Positions 36,789 to 45,512 of a stretch of DNA of 64,000 bases are shown one piece after another (within the stretch, counting starts at the first letter, position 1; each line of letters opens with the position of its first letter). The DNA lies in assembly GCF_017888565.1 (NCBI RefSeq), contig NZ_JAGHFX010000058.1, positions 62,001 to 126,000 on the forward strand. The letters are read 5' to 3'. The notes beneath the pieces were generated by a model that saw nothing but the letters and a program-made list of their open reading frames with translations, ran no database searches and was not told the DNA's origin. This stretch comes from Clostridium sp. (lineage in GTDB: Bacteria > Bacillota > Clostridia > Clostridiales > Clostridiaceae). The translations under genes and the position numbers were made by a program.

Positions 36789-39029
36789 ATGGATAAAGAA
36801 TTTATAGTTTTAAAGGGCTGTAAGGAAAATAATTTAAAAGATGTTTCATTAAAAATACCTAAGAGGCAAATAACAATATTTACAGGGGTATCTGGTTCAG
36901 GAAAGTCATCTATTGTTTTTGAAACAGTTGCAAAGGAAGCACAGCGTCAATTAAATGAGACATTTAGTGCTTTCATAAGAAATTTTTTACCTAAGTATGG
37001 TGAAGCTAAGGCGGATCATATAGAAAATTTATCGACACCAATTATTATTGATCAAAGTCGACTTGGAGGTAATTCAAGATCAACTTTAGGTACTATTACA
37101 GATATAAATTCATATTTAAGAGCTTTATATTCAAGATTTGGAAGTACTTATATAGGTAAAGCCAATATGTTTTCCTTTAATGATATTAATGGAATGTGCC
37201 AAGAGTGTGAGGGACTTGGTAAAAAGTTAGTTCCTAATATGGATGAAATACTTGATATGGATAAGTCTTTAAATGAAGGAGCTATTTTACTTTCAGGTTT
37301 TGGAGTAGGTTCTTGGCACTGGAAGATATTTGTTCAATCAGGCTATTTTGATAATGATAAGAAAATAAAGGATTATTCAAAGGAAGAATTGAAAAAGTTT
37401 TTATATGGAGAGTCACATAAAATTCAAATAGATGAAACAGGTACAACAAATATAACATATGAAGGATTAATGAATAAGTTTAATAGATTATATTTAGGTA
37501 AGCAAGGAGATACATCTGAAGCAACAAAGAAAAAGTTAAGTAAGTTACTTATAGAAGATAAATGTCCTCTTTGCCATGGAAAAAGACTTCATCAAAGAGT
37601 CTATGATTGTTTAATTAATGGGTATAATATTGCAGATTTAACTAGTATGCAAATTGATGAATTAGTTAAAGTGATAAAAGAAATAAATGAGCCAGAAGCT
37701 GCACCTTTGATAAAAGGAATAACAGAAAAATTAAACAATATAATAGATATAGGACTTGGGTACTTAACTTTAGATAGAGAAACATCAACACTATCTGGTG
37801 GTGAATCCCAACGTATAAAAATGGTAAAGTACTTAAATAGTAATCTTATAGATTTAATGTATATATTTGATGAACCAAGTGTAGGGCTTCATCCAAGAGA
37901 TGTACATAAGCTAAATGATCTTTTAATAAAATTACGTGATAAAGGTAATACAGTAATAGTTGTTGAGCATGATCCAGATGTTATAAAGATTGCAGATCAT
38001 ATTATTGATGTAGGTCCAAGAGCAGGAAGATATGGTGGAGAAATTGTATATGAAGGAAGCTATGAAAATCTGCTTACATCAGGTACATTAACTGGCAATG
38101 CGTTAAATAAAGCTTTAACTATTAAGGAAAACGTAAGAGAACATAAGGGATACTTAGAAGTTATAAATTGTAATAAGAATAATTTGAAAAATGTATCTGT
38201 GACAATCCCAAAAGGAATATTAACTTTAGTAACAGGTGTTGCAGGGTCTGGAAAAAGTACATTAATTAAATATGAATTTTTAAAGCAAAATAAAGATGCT
38301 GTACTAATAGATCAAAGTCCTGTATCAGCTAATTCAAGATCTAGTTTAGCAACATATAGTGGAATTATGGATAATATAAGAAAAGCTTTTGCAAAAGTAA
38401 ATAATGTTAATATATCACTATTTAGCTCAAACTCAGAAGGAGCTTGTGAAAACTGTAATGGAACTGGGGTTATAGAAACAAATCTTGCATTTATGGAAAA
38501 TATAAAGAGTACTTGTGATGTTTGTGAAGGTAAAAAGTTTAGAAAAGAAGTTTTAGATTATAGATTCCAAGAAAAGAACATAATAGAAGTCCTTGAAATG
38601 TCAGTTACAGAAGCAATAGAATTTTTTGATATAAAACCAATAAAAACAAAGCTACAATCTATTGAAGATATGGGAATTGGATACTTAACTTTAGGTCAAA
38701 CACTTGATACGTTATCTGGAGGTGAGTGCCAAAGGTTAAAGCTTGCTAGTGAATTACATAATAAAAGTTCAATATATATTCTAGATGAGCCTACAACAGG
38801 TCTTCATATGTCTGATATTGAAAAGTTTGTTAATATAATTGAGGGGATTGTAGATAGCGGAAATACAGTTATAATTATTGAACATAATATAGATGTAATA
38901 AAAAGAGCAGATTGGATTATTGATATGGGACCTGAGGGTGGAACAAGAGGAGGAGAAATAATATTTGAAGGAACACCAAAGGAACTATGTAACTGTAAAG
39001 AATCATTAACAGCAAAATATATTTCTTAA
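36789..39029 (+). CDS. UvrA-like ABC protein (short class)
   Basis: 746 residues, about 200 shorter than housekeeping UvrA. Two ATPase modules: Walker A GVSGSGKSSIVFETVAKEA (about 32) and GVAGSGKSTLIKYEF (about 490), signatures LSGGESQRIKM and LSGGECQRLKL, Walker B YIFDEPSVGLHP and YILDEPTTGLH. Zinc-module cysteines occur as CQECEGLGK, CPLCHGKR and CENCNGTG/CDVCEGKKF. The missing segment is where UvrA binds UvrB, so it is unlikely to be the excision-repair subunit. Proteins of this class, like DrrC, protect against DNA-intercalating drugs. Next are a MarR regulator and an ABC exporter, in keeping with drug defence. GGAGGG precedes ATG. Confidence 0.88.
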   Translation: MDKEFIVLKGCKENNLKDVSLKIPKRQITIFTGVSGSGKSSIVFETVAKEAQRQLNETFSAFIRNFLPKYGEAKADHIENLSTPIIIDQSRLGGNSRSTLGTITDINSYLRALYSRFGSTYIGKANMFSFNDINGMCQECEGLGKKLVPNMDEILDMDKSLNEGAILLSGFGVGSWHWKIFVQSGYFDNDKKIKDYSKEELKKFLYGESHKIQIDETGTTNITYEGLMNKFNRLYLGKQGDTSEATKKKLSKLLIEDKCPLCHGKRLHQRVYDCLINGYNIADLTSMQIDELVKVIKEINEPEAAPLIKGITEKLNNIIDIGLGYLTLDRETSTLSGGESQRIKMVKYLNSNLIDLMYIFDEPSVGLHPRDVHKLNDLLIKLRDKGNTVIVVEHDPDVIKIADHIIDVGPRAGRYGGEIVYEGSYENLLTSGTLTGNALNKALTIKENVREHKGYLEVINCNKNNLKNVSVTIPKGILTLVTGVAGSGKSTLIKYEFLKQNKDAVLIDQSPVSANSRSSLATYSGIMDNIRKAFAKVNNVNISLFSSNSEGACENCNGTGVIETNLAFMENIKSTCDVCEGKKFRKEVLDYRFQEKNIIEVLEMSVTEAIEFFDIKPIKTKLQSIEDMGIGYLTLGQTLDTLSGGECQRLKLASELHNKSSIYILDEPTTGLHMSDIEKFVNIIEGIVDSGNTVIIIEHNIDVIKRADWIIDMGPEGGTRGGEIIFEGTPKELCNCKESLTAKYIS

Positions 39030-39169
39030 CTTTATTATGAAATATATTCTAGATTATAACTGAATCACATTATTTATAAAATGAGAATTAAACTTAAGGA
39101 TATGTATTAACTTTTCGATTTTTATATAATATTGAATACAATTCTTAATTTAACTGAGTAAAGTTGCAG

Positions 39170-39461
39170 AATATAAGTTGGCGAAGATAAATCGACTTTG
39201 GAATAAGCATATGGTAAGCAATTTGAAGTACTTGGTGAAGGAAGACTATTAGGCATTAGTGTTGCCTAATTGTTTAAGCATAGCGAGTTAAGCAACACTC
39301 TTGGCATAGCAGATTTTTGAAATTTAATATGAACATCTAATTCAGATAAGCTTCAGTAGATAGGCTTTCATATTAAGTTTAGCTAACTTCACTAAGTATT
39401 AAATGCATGCGTAGCTATTTAAGGTTATGGAACATATACTATTTATCTTCGCCTTTATATT
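39170..39461 (+). repeat. Dispersed hairpin repeat, copy B
   Basis: Ends are inverted repeats: AATATAAGTTGGCGAAGATA at the left, and ATTTATCTTCGCCTTTATAT at the right. The inner block GGCATTAGTGTTGCC, AATTGTTTAAGCATAGCGAG and CTTGGCATAG matches copies A and C. A second inner block (AAGCTTCAGTAGATAGGCTT, GCGTAGCTATTTA) matches C only. The element occupies the gap between two convergent genes. No coding frame. Confidence 0.8.
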
Positions 39462-39510
39462 GGAATTTAATATAGTGAGATATAAAAAACATTAGCCAAT
39501 AGTAACCTGT

Positions 39511-39960
39511 CTATTCTATACTTCTCTGTAACTTCTTTTTAAGACCATTAGCGAATACTGCAATTATTATTGAAATCAGGATAGGTAAGGCTCCTATCAG
39601 TATCGCTCCTGGTGCATCATCTTTATCTGCCAATAGAATAATAAAGGGCATCACTAATAAATACAAGGTACTGATTGTAATTGCACAATATTTTATAGTA
39701 ATTAAAGCTTTAACAGAAGCTTGTGAGGAAGCTTTGTTCTTGGAAATATAGCTTAAAAGTTTAAAAGATTTATACAATGCAATATAAAACGGTATTACTG
39801 ATGTATATATACCTATTAAAATTGGATATAGTATATAGGCATAATCTGGATTTGCTGAATTATTAGCTAAAAAATAAAAACCAAATACACATAAAGCAAA
39901 AACAGTTATACTAATAAAAATAATAGCTAATTTGAAAAAAACTGTTGTTTTTTGTTTCAT
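39511..39960 (-). CDS. DUF2975 membrane protein
   Basis: 149 residues with four hydrophobic helices (FFKLAIIFISITVFALCVFG, YILYPILIGIYTSVIPFYIA, YCAITISTLYLLVMPFIILL, AILIGALPILISIIIAVFA). The cytoplasmic stretch FKLLSYISKNKASSQASVKAL is typical of DUF2975 (YoaS-like) proteins. In many Firmicutes the next gene encodes a small XRE regulator (YozG-like). Here that place holds repeat copy B instead, so the partner appears to be missing. GAGGTGAT precedes the ATG. Confidence 0.8.
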   Translation of the reverse strand: MKQKTTVFFKLAIIFISITVFALCVFGFYFLANNSANPDYAYILYPILIGIYTSVIPFYIALYKSFKLLSYISKNKASSQASVKALITIKYCAITISTLYLLVMPFIILLADKDDAPGAILIGALPILISIIIAVFANGLKKKLQRSIE

Positions 39961-40111
39961 AATATCACCTCAATTATTCATTAATAACTTATATAATAAT
40001 ACAATGGTTATCATTAATCAATATATAAATATCATTAAACAATATATTTTTATCTTGATTTATTATATTCTCTTTACTAATTAAGAAGTAAGAAAGTTTA
40101 GAAAAATATAA

Positions 40112-40182
40112 TTAGGTACCTAAATATTTTTGTTGACAATTATAGAAATAGTAGCATATACTTTAATTAGTTAGGGACCTAA
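40112..40182 (+). promoter_or_regulatory. marR promoter with two palindromic operators
   Basis: TTGACA (40133-40138), 18-base spacer, TATACT (40157-40162). TTAGGTACCTAA (40112-40123) lies just upstream of the -35 and TTAGGGACCTAA (40171-40182) just downstream of the -10. Twin near-identical palindromes around a strong promoter are what an autoregulating MarR repressor would use. Confidence 0.75.
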
Positions 40183-40212
40183 ATAATTAAAAATAATTTG
40201 GAGGAATAAAAC

Positions 40213-40767
40213 ATGGTAGATAAGTTTTCAAGTGAATTATATGATGCAATGCAAAGATTAAATAGATATATGCATAGAAGTAGACATAAAGTGATGAAAT
40301 CAAAGGATGGAATTCATCGTGGAAAAATGAAATTATTAGCTTTGATTTCAGAAAATGATGGGATTATACAAAGGGATTTGGCAGAAATGCTGGATATGCG
40401 CCCATCATCATTAACAGAAATGTTATCTAACTTAGAGAAAAATTCATTAATTAAGCGTGAGCAAGATGAAAATGATCGTAGAATTATGCATGTTTATTTA
40501 ACTGAAGCTGGAAAGGAAGAATTAGAAGAAGTTACAAGAGTAAATAGCAAATTATCAAATTCAATCTTTAATTGTTTAACTATTGAAGAAAAAGAAGTGA
40601 TGTTAGGTATGATAAACAAAGTAAACAAAAACCTTGAGTCACTAAATAATATAGATGAAAATGATGATAAATGTGGAGGAGTTCATCATGGGCATAGAGG
40701 ACATCATAGAAACTATGAAAGAGAAGGAAGATACCATCATCATGGATGCAAGAAAAATTTATTATAG
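40213..40767 (+). CDS. MarR-family regulator with His-rich tail
   Basis: 184 residues. Winged-helix MarR core (about 1-145): GKMKLLALISENDGIIQRDL, MRPSSLTEMLSNLEKNSLIKRE with the recognition helix, and DENDRRIMHVYLTEAGKEEL for the wing. The last 35 residues are unusual, with CGGVHHGHRGHHRNYEREGR then YHHHGCKK: eight His and two Cys, suggesting metal binding. Followed after 101 bases by an ABC exporter with no terminator between, so co-transcribed. Operators in its promoter indicate autoregulation. Confidence 0.88.
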   Translation: MVDKFSSELYDAMQRLNRYMHRSRHKVMKSKDGIHRGKMKLLALISENDGIIQRDLAEMLDMRPSSLTEMLSNLEKNSLIKREQDENDRRIMHVYLTEAGKEELEEVTRVNSKLSNSIFNCLTIEEKEVMLGMINKVNKNLESLNNIDENDDKCGGVHHGHRGHHRNYEREGRYHHHGCKKNLL

Positions 40768-40868
40768 TTTAATAAGAGATTAGATATTTATTGTATTTAT
40801 ATAAATTATAATTTAGGAGATTTTGTGGAGCTTTTATAATAAATAACAATATAAATGGAGGAAAATTT

Positions 40869-42677
40869 ATGGCAGGAGGATTTGGTGGACAAGGAGGCAA
40901 TAAAATGAGATTTGCCAGAGAGGAAGATAAGGAGATAAAAATAACTAAGGAAATTTTATTGAGGATAGTAAAGTACTTCAAGCCTTTCTGGAAGCAATTA
41001 TTATTAGCAATTACATTACTTTTTATTGTATCACTACTAGGGCTAATACCACCAATAATGACTAAGAATATAATTGATAAGGCATTACCACAAAGAAGTA
41101 TGTACTTACTTATAATGTTTATACTTGCATGTATTGGAGCAACGGTTTTAAAGGAGTTAGTATCTGTTTGGCAAAATTACATCAATACTTGGATATCTAA
41201 GCATATTATTTATAATATGAAAAATGAAATGTACAAGCATTTACAACATATGTCCATGAATTTCTTTTCTCTTTCAAAACCTGGAGAAATTATTACTAGA
41301 ATGACTAGTGATATTGAAGGTATTCAAGATATATTTAAAACAACTGTTGTAAATGCACTAAGTAGTATATTAACCATTCTTACTACTATGGTATTATTAT
41401 TGTCAATGAATTTTAAGTTAGCGATTATAAGCATGATAATATTGCCAGTATTTATTTTACCAACAAGGAAGGTTGGTAAATATAGATGGAAAGTTGCATT
41501 AGATAGTCAAAAAATGCTTGGAGAATTAAATCAACTAGTTCAAGAAACTTTAAGTATTAGTGGATCAACCTTAATGAAAATTTTCACTAAAGAAAAAGAG
41601 GCTTATAATCAATTTGAAAGTACTAATAAAAGGGTTATAAACTTACAAATTAAAGAATCTTTAGCTGGAAGATGGTTCTTTATGACTATGAGTATTTTTA
41701 TTACCCTTGGACCTATGATAATTTATTTATATGGTGGATATTTATTTATGCAAGATAAGATGTCTATTGGAGAAATAGTTGCTTTTGTTGCTTTATTAGA
41801 TAGATTATATAGACCAGTAACTCAATTATCTAATATTCATATTGATGTTACAAGATCATTGGCATTATTCCAAAGAATATTTGATTATTTTGATATGGAA
41901 GAGGAAAAGTCAGATAAGATAGATGCAAAGAATCTTGAAAATATAGAAGGGTATATTGAGTTTGATAATGTTTCCTTCTCATATAAGAAGGGGCTTGAGG
42001 TATTGCATAATATAAACTTTTCTATAGGGCCTGATACTATGACTGCATTAGTTGGTGCAAGTGGAGTAGGAAAAACTACTGTTACAAACCTTATACCAAG
42101 ACTTTATGAGGTCTCTAAAGGGAGTATTAAGATTGATGGAATTGATATTAGTGATATTAAGCGTCAGTCTCTTAGAAGTCAAATAGGTATAGTAATGCAA
42201 GAGCCGTATTTATTTAATGATACAATTGAGGCAAACTTAAGATATGGGAGAGAAGATGCAACTGATGAAGAAATAATTGAAGCATGTAAATCAGCATATA
42301 TTCATGATTTTATAATGTCTCTTCCAGAAAAATATAATACTATTGTAGGAAATCGTGGAATTAAGCTATCGGGAGGAGAAAAGCAACGTATATCTATTGC
42401 TAGGGTAATCTTAAAAAATCCTAAAATTCTTATTTTAGATGAAGCAACATCTTCCTTAGATTCTGTTTCTGAAATGTATATACAAAAAGCATTAGTGCCA
42501 TTATTAAAAGGTAGAGCTAGTATAGTTATTGCTCATAGATTATCTACAATTTTATCAGCAGATAACATTTTAGTTTTTGAAGATGGAAAGATAGTTCAAA
42601 ATGGAAAGCATGAGAACCTATTAGAAGAAGGTGGACTTTACAAGAAACTATATGATACTCAATTTAGAAAAGCTTAA
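40869..42677 (+). CDS. ABC exporter, fused membrane and ATPase domains
   Basis: 602 residues, half-transporter that works as a dimer or with a partner. A Gly-rich start (MAGGFGGQGGNK) precedes six membrane helices (about 45-320) and a nucleotide-binding domain (about 355-600). Walker A is GASGVGKTTVTN, Q loop VMQEPYLFN, signature LSGGEKQRISIARVI, Walker B ILILDEATSSLD and switch His IVIAHRLS. MsbA/LmrA/YfiBC-like. Downstream of MarR it is probably an inducible drug or lipid exporter. GGAGG precedes ATG. Confidence 0.92.
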   Translation: MAGGFGGQGGNKMRFAREEDKEIKITKEILLRIVKYFKPFWKQLLLAITLLFIVSLLGLIPPIMTKNIIDKALPQRSMYLLIMFILACIGATVLKELVSVWQNYINTWISKHIIYNMKNEMYKHLQHMSMNFFSLSKPGEIITRMTSDIEGIQDIFKTTVVNALSSILTILTTMVLLLSMNFKLAIISMIILPVFILPTRKVGKYRWKVALDSQKMLGELNQLVQETLSISGSTLMKIFTKEKEAYNQFESTNKRVINLQIKESLAGRWFFMTMSIFITLGPMIIYLYGGYLFMQDKMSIGEIVAFVALLDRLYRPVTQLSNIHIDVTRSLALFQRIFDYFDMEEEKSDKIDAKNLENIEGYIEFDNVSFSYKKGLEVLHNINFSIGPDTMTALVGASGVGKTTVTNLIPRLYEVSKGSIKIDGIDISDIKRQSLRSQIGIVMQEPYLFNDTIEANLRYGREDATDEEIIEACKSAYIHDFIMSLPEKYNTIVGNRGIKLSGGEKQRISIARVILKNPKILILDEATSSLDSVSEMYIQKALVPLLKGRASIVIAHRLSTILSADNILVFEDGKIVQNGKHENLLEEGGLYKKLYDTQFRKA

Positions 42678-42800
42678 GTTATAAATTTTAATTCATATTT
42701 AATAAGAATAAGGTATAGCGGGAAATTTAAAAAGTTGACGTAAAATACCTTTTTCTTTATAATTTCTTTAGCATTAAGTTTAATTAAGGAGAAATATCTA

Positions 42801-43439
42801 ATGACAAATTTGGATTTTATTTATAATCGTAAAAGCATAAGAGAGTTTAAGGACATACCAGTGAACAGGGAAGATATATTAGAGATAATAAAGGCGGGAA
42901 CTTATGCACCATCTCCAAAGCATCAACAAAATTGGCATTTTGTTGTGTTACAAAATAAAGAAGTAATAGATGAAGTAGCTAACATAGTTACTAAAAGCCA
43001 TGAAAGAATCGGACAACTTGCAAAAAATGAAAAAGATTTTAAAAGACATATGAGTGTAATAAATTATTATACATGTTTTAAAAATGCACCTGTTGTGATA
43101 TTAGTATATGGTAGTGAATATAAAATGATAGAATATAAAATATTAAAAGAAAATAATGCACCAAAAGAAGTTTTAGATGTATTATTATCACCACAATCAG
43201 CAGCACAAGGAATAGGAGCAGCAGTAGAAAATATATTATTAGCAGCAACAGAAATGGGATATGGAACTTGTTATATGACTGGACCTACACATGCAAAAAG
43301 TGAAATAGAGAGTTTAATTAACTTTAATAAAGAGGGATATGAGCTTATGTCTATGGTTGCTTTAGGAGTACCTGAAGAAAATACTCCAAAACAGCCACCA
43401 CGTAAACCATTAGAAGAAGTTATAACATTTATAGATTAA
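42801..43439 (+). CDS. Nitroreductase-family flavoprotein
   Basis: 212 residues. RKSIREFKDIPV and PSPKHQQNWHFVVLQN form the usual N-terminal FMN-binding part, and AAVENILLAATEMGYGTCYM plus the final hydrophobic strand finish the fold. It reduces nitro or quinone compounds, or acts as an FMN dehydrogenase, with NAD(P)H. AAGGAG precedes ATG; a separate promoter is likely. Its last 31 bases occur again at 46586, with one more match after a mismatch, showing a fragment copied downstream. Confidence 0.85.
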   Translation: MTNLDFIYNRKSIREFKDIPVNREDILEIIKAGTYAPSPKHQQNWHFVVLQNKEVIDEVANIVTKSHERIGQLAKNEKDFKRHMSVINYYTCFKNAPVVILVYGSEYKMIEYKILKENNAPKEVLDVLLSPQSAAQGIGAAVENILLAATEMGYGTCYMTGPTHAKSEIESLINFNKEGYELMSMVALGVPEENTPKQPPRKPLEEVITFID

Positions 43440-43534
43440 TAACAAAAATATATTTAATCTATAATAAATAAAGTGTATGAAATTAGTATAGTTTAAATAT
43501 TAAGACTGAATAGTATACTGTGATTTTGAGAAAA

Positions 43535-43592
43535 TAGTACCCGAACTAGGATAATTTAAATTTATTTCAGTTTGGGTACTATTTTTTTATTA
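43535..43592 (+). terminator. Terminator after nitroreductase
   Basis: ATAGTACCCgAAC pairs with GTTTGGGTACTAT, followed by seven T. Confidence 0.9.
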
Positions 43593-43612
43593 AAAATTAA
43601 TGTAGATATATA

Positions 43613-43664
43613 TTGACAAATTTTAAACAAAGTTATATAGTAGTTACTAAAGGTAGCTACTATA
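43613..43664 (+). promoter_or_regulatory. trmB promoter with overlapping inverted repeat
   Basis: TTGACA (43613-43618), 17 bases, TATAGT (43636-43641). The inverted repeat TATAGTAGTTAC-N5-GTAGCTACTATA (43636-43664, one mismatch) covers the -10 and start site, the expected position for repression by the TrmB protein encoded just downstream. Confidence 0.7.
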
Positions 43665-43750
43665 TTCAAAATCCGATAAATAATTCGATAATGAAGTTAT
43701 GTGTTATAATAATTAATATTTAATATTTTATGAATTATTTGGAGGTAAAT

Positions 43751-44566
43751 ATGGAAAAAATTATAAATTTATTAAAGCATTTTAATTTTACTGAATCAGA
43801 ATCGAAAATCTATATTGCATTATTACAAAATGGTCCAAGAAGTGGATATGAAGTAAGTAAAATATCAGGAGTACCTAGATCTAAAGTATATAATATATTG
43901 GAAATTTTAATTCAAAAAGGTGCTGTAATGGTAACTCATGTAGAGAAGTCTTCTTTATATAAGGCTGAATCCGTTGAATGCGTTATAAATAATCTTAAAA
44001 ATCAAAATAAAAATATACTTTTAGAATTAGAATCTGAGCTAAAGCATTTTGATGAAAAAGTTGATAATGAACAAATTTGGCAAGTTAAAGGATATAGTAA
44101 CTTGCTTGCAAAATGCTTTAGTATGATAAGAAATTCACAAGAACAAGTGCTGATTCAGGTTTGGAAAGAAGATTTGTCAAAAGAACTTGAGGAGATTTTA
44201 CGTAGAAAGCAAGAAGAATTAGGAAAAGTATTAGTGGTTCTGTATGATTCTAAAGAAGAATACAGTACGAGCATCCCTTATTTCTATAGACATGGATTTG
44301 AAGTAAATAAGATTAATGATATAGGTGGAAGATGGATAACTGTTACTATTGATTCAAAAGAAATGTTTTATGCAACAATTAAAAATGATAAAGTTGCAGA
44401 AGGAATCTATACAAGTAATGATAGTATGGTTTTCTTTGCTAATGAATACATAAAACATGATGCATATTGTATCAGATTAATTGAACGAATGAGTGATGAG
44501 GAAAAAAGAAGTTTTGGTAGTAAAATGCTTGGAGTGAGAGATTTGTTTAATATTCAAAGGGAGTGA
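43751..44566 (+). CDS. TrmB-family transcriptional regulator
   Basis: 271 residues from ATG 43751 (GGAGG at 43741). The track ATG 43730 would precede its own ribosome binding site. N-terminal winged helix: FTESESKIYIALLQNGPRSG then GVPRSKVYNILEILIQKGA. The C-terminal half is a PLD-like effector domain (EQVLIQVWKEDLSKELEEIL). Coupled to a TauE-type permease whose ATG is 6 bases after its stop. It probably senses the substrate of the following permease or enzyme. Confidence 0.87.
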   Translation: MEKIINLLKHFNFTESESKIYIALLQNGPRSGYEVSKISGVPRSKVYNILEILIQKGAVMVTHVEKSSLYKAESVECVINNLKNQNKNILLELESELKHFDEKVDNEQIWQVKGYSNLLAKCFSMIRNSQEQVLIQVWKEDLSKELEEILRRKQEELGKVLVVLYDSKEEYSTSIPYFYRHGFEVNKINDIGGRWITVTIDSKEMFYATIKNDKVAEGIYTSNDSMVFFANEYIKHDAYCIRLIERMSDEEKRSFGSKMLGVRDLFNIQRE

Positions 44567-44571
44567 AGTTA

Positions 44572-45465
44572 ATGATATTAAAAGTAGTATTATTATTCGT
44601 TATTATCATCAATGGTTTATTTGCAATTACATTTATAAGAGATTTAATAAAAAATAAAGGTGAATTTATGAAGGAAGATGGTAATCCAATTATAATGGCC
44701 ATTTCTTCATTCATTATATTTGTATTATCAACTTTTGGGATTTCTGATTTTGCTGTAAGTACTGTTTTTTATAGAAAAATGAAATTTGTTAATGATAAAA
44801 AATTGCCAGGTAGTCTTAATACACAATGTGTTTTACCAGTTGCAGCCATGGCACTTATATATATATCATCAATAGATGTGGAAATAACAACTTTATTAGT
44901 TTGTATAATAGCTCAAGTTATAGGAGCATATATTGGACCAAGATTTGTTGTTAAAATGAATGTTACGTCAATAAAGAAATTTATTTCAGTTGGACTGATA
45001 ATAGCAGCAATATTAATATTAATGGGTAAGTTTGGAGTATATCCATCAGGTGGAGCTGAGGTAGGGCTTACTGGTTGGAAACTTGTAATGTTAGGATTTT
45101 TATCTCTACTTTTTGGTGCATTTAATAATGTTGGCATAGGTTCATATGCTTTAACAATGGCAACAGTATATGCATTAGGATTAAATCCAGCTGTAGCATT
45201 TCCTATAATGATGGGTGCTTGCACATTTTCAGTACCAATAGGAAGTATGCAATTTATTAAATTAGATTCATATTCACGTAAAATTACATTCTTTACTTCA
45301 ACTTTTGGAGTTTTAGGAGTTATTGTAGCTGCATATGTTGTTAAAAGTTTAAATGTTAGTATGTTACAATGGGTAGTGGTTATTGTGCTATTATATAGTG
45401 CATACAATATGATTTCAGAAATACTAAAGAATAAAGCAATAAAAGAATTAAAAGAAAGTGTATAA
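44572..45465 (+). CDS. TauE/SafE-family membrane permease
   Basis: 297 residues with about eight hydrophobic helices and paired repeats typical of TauE/SafE sulfite or organic-anion exporters (LSTFGISDFAVSTVFYRKM near the start, FNNVGIGSYALTMATVYALG in the second half). GTG 44563 in the track sits in the AAAGGGAG site, so ATG 44572 is used. Between a TrmB regulator and an ornithine cyclodeaminase-type enzyme, it may carry an amino or sulfur-containing organic acid. Substrate not known. Confidence 0.85.
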   Translation: MILKVVLLFVIIINGLFAITFIRDLIKNKGEFMKEDGNPIIMAISSFIIFVLSTFGISDFAVSTVFYRKMKFVNDKKLPGSLNTQCVLPVAAMALIYISSIDVEITTLLVCIIAQVIGAYIGPRFVVKMNVTSIKKFISVGLIIAAILILMGKFGVYPSGGAEVGLTGWKLVMLGFLSLLFGAFNNVGIGSYALTMATVYALGLNPAVAFPIMMGACTFSVPIGSMQFIKLDSYSRKITFFTSTFGVLGVIVAAYVVKSLNVSMLQWVVVIVLLYSAYNMISEILKNKAIKELKESV

Positions 45466-45512
45466 TATATAAATTTTATTAAAAGTTTTAGAACAGTGTA
45501 AAGGAGAAAATA

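Noticed and set aside
36789-39029. Housekeeping UvrA excinuclease
   Set aside because: About 200 residues too short, lacks the UvrB-binding region and is next to drug-type genes, not uvrB.
44913-45407. 164-residue minus-strand ORF
   Set aside because: Complete antisense shadow of the TauE-family gene; low-complexity translation and no ribosome binding site.
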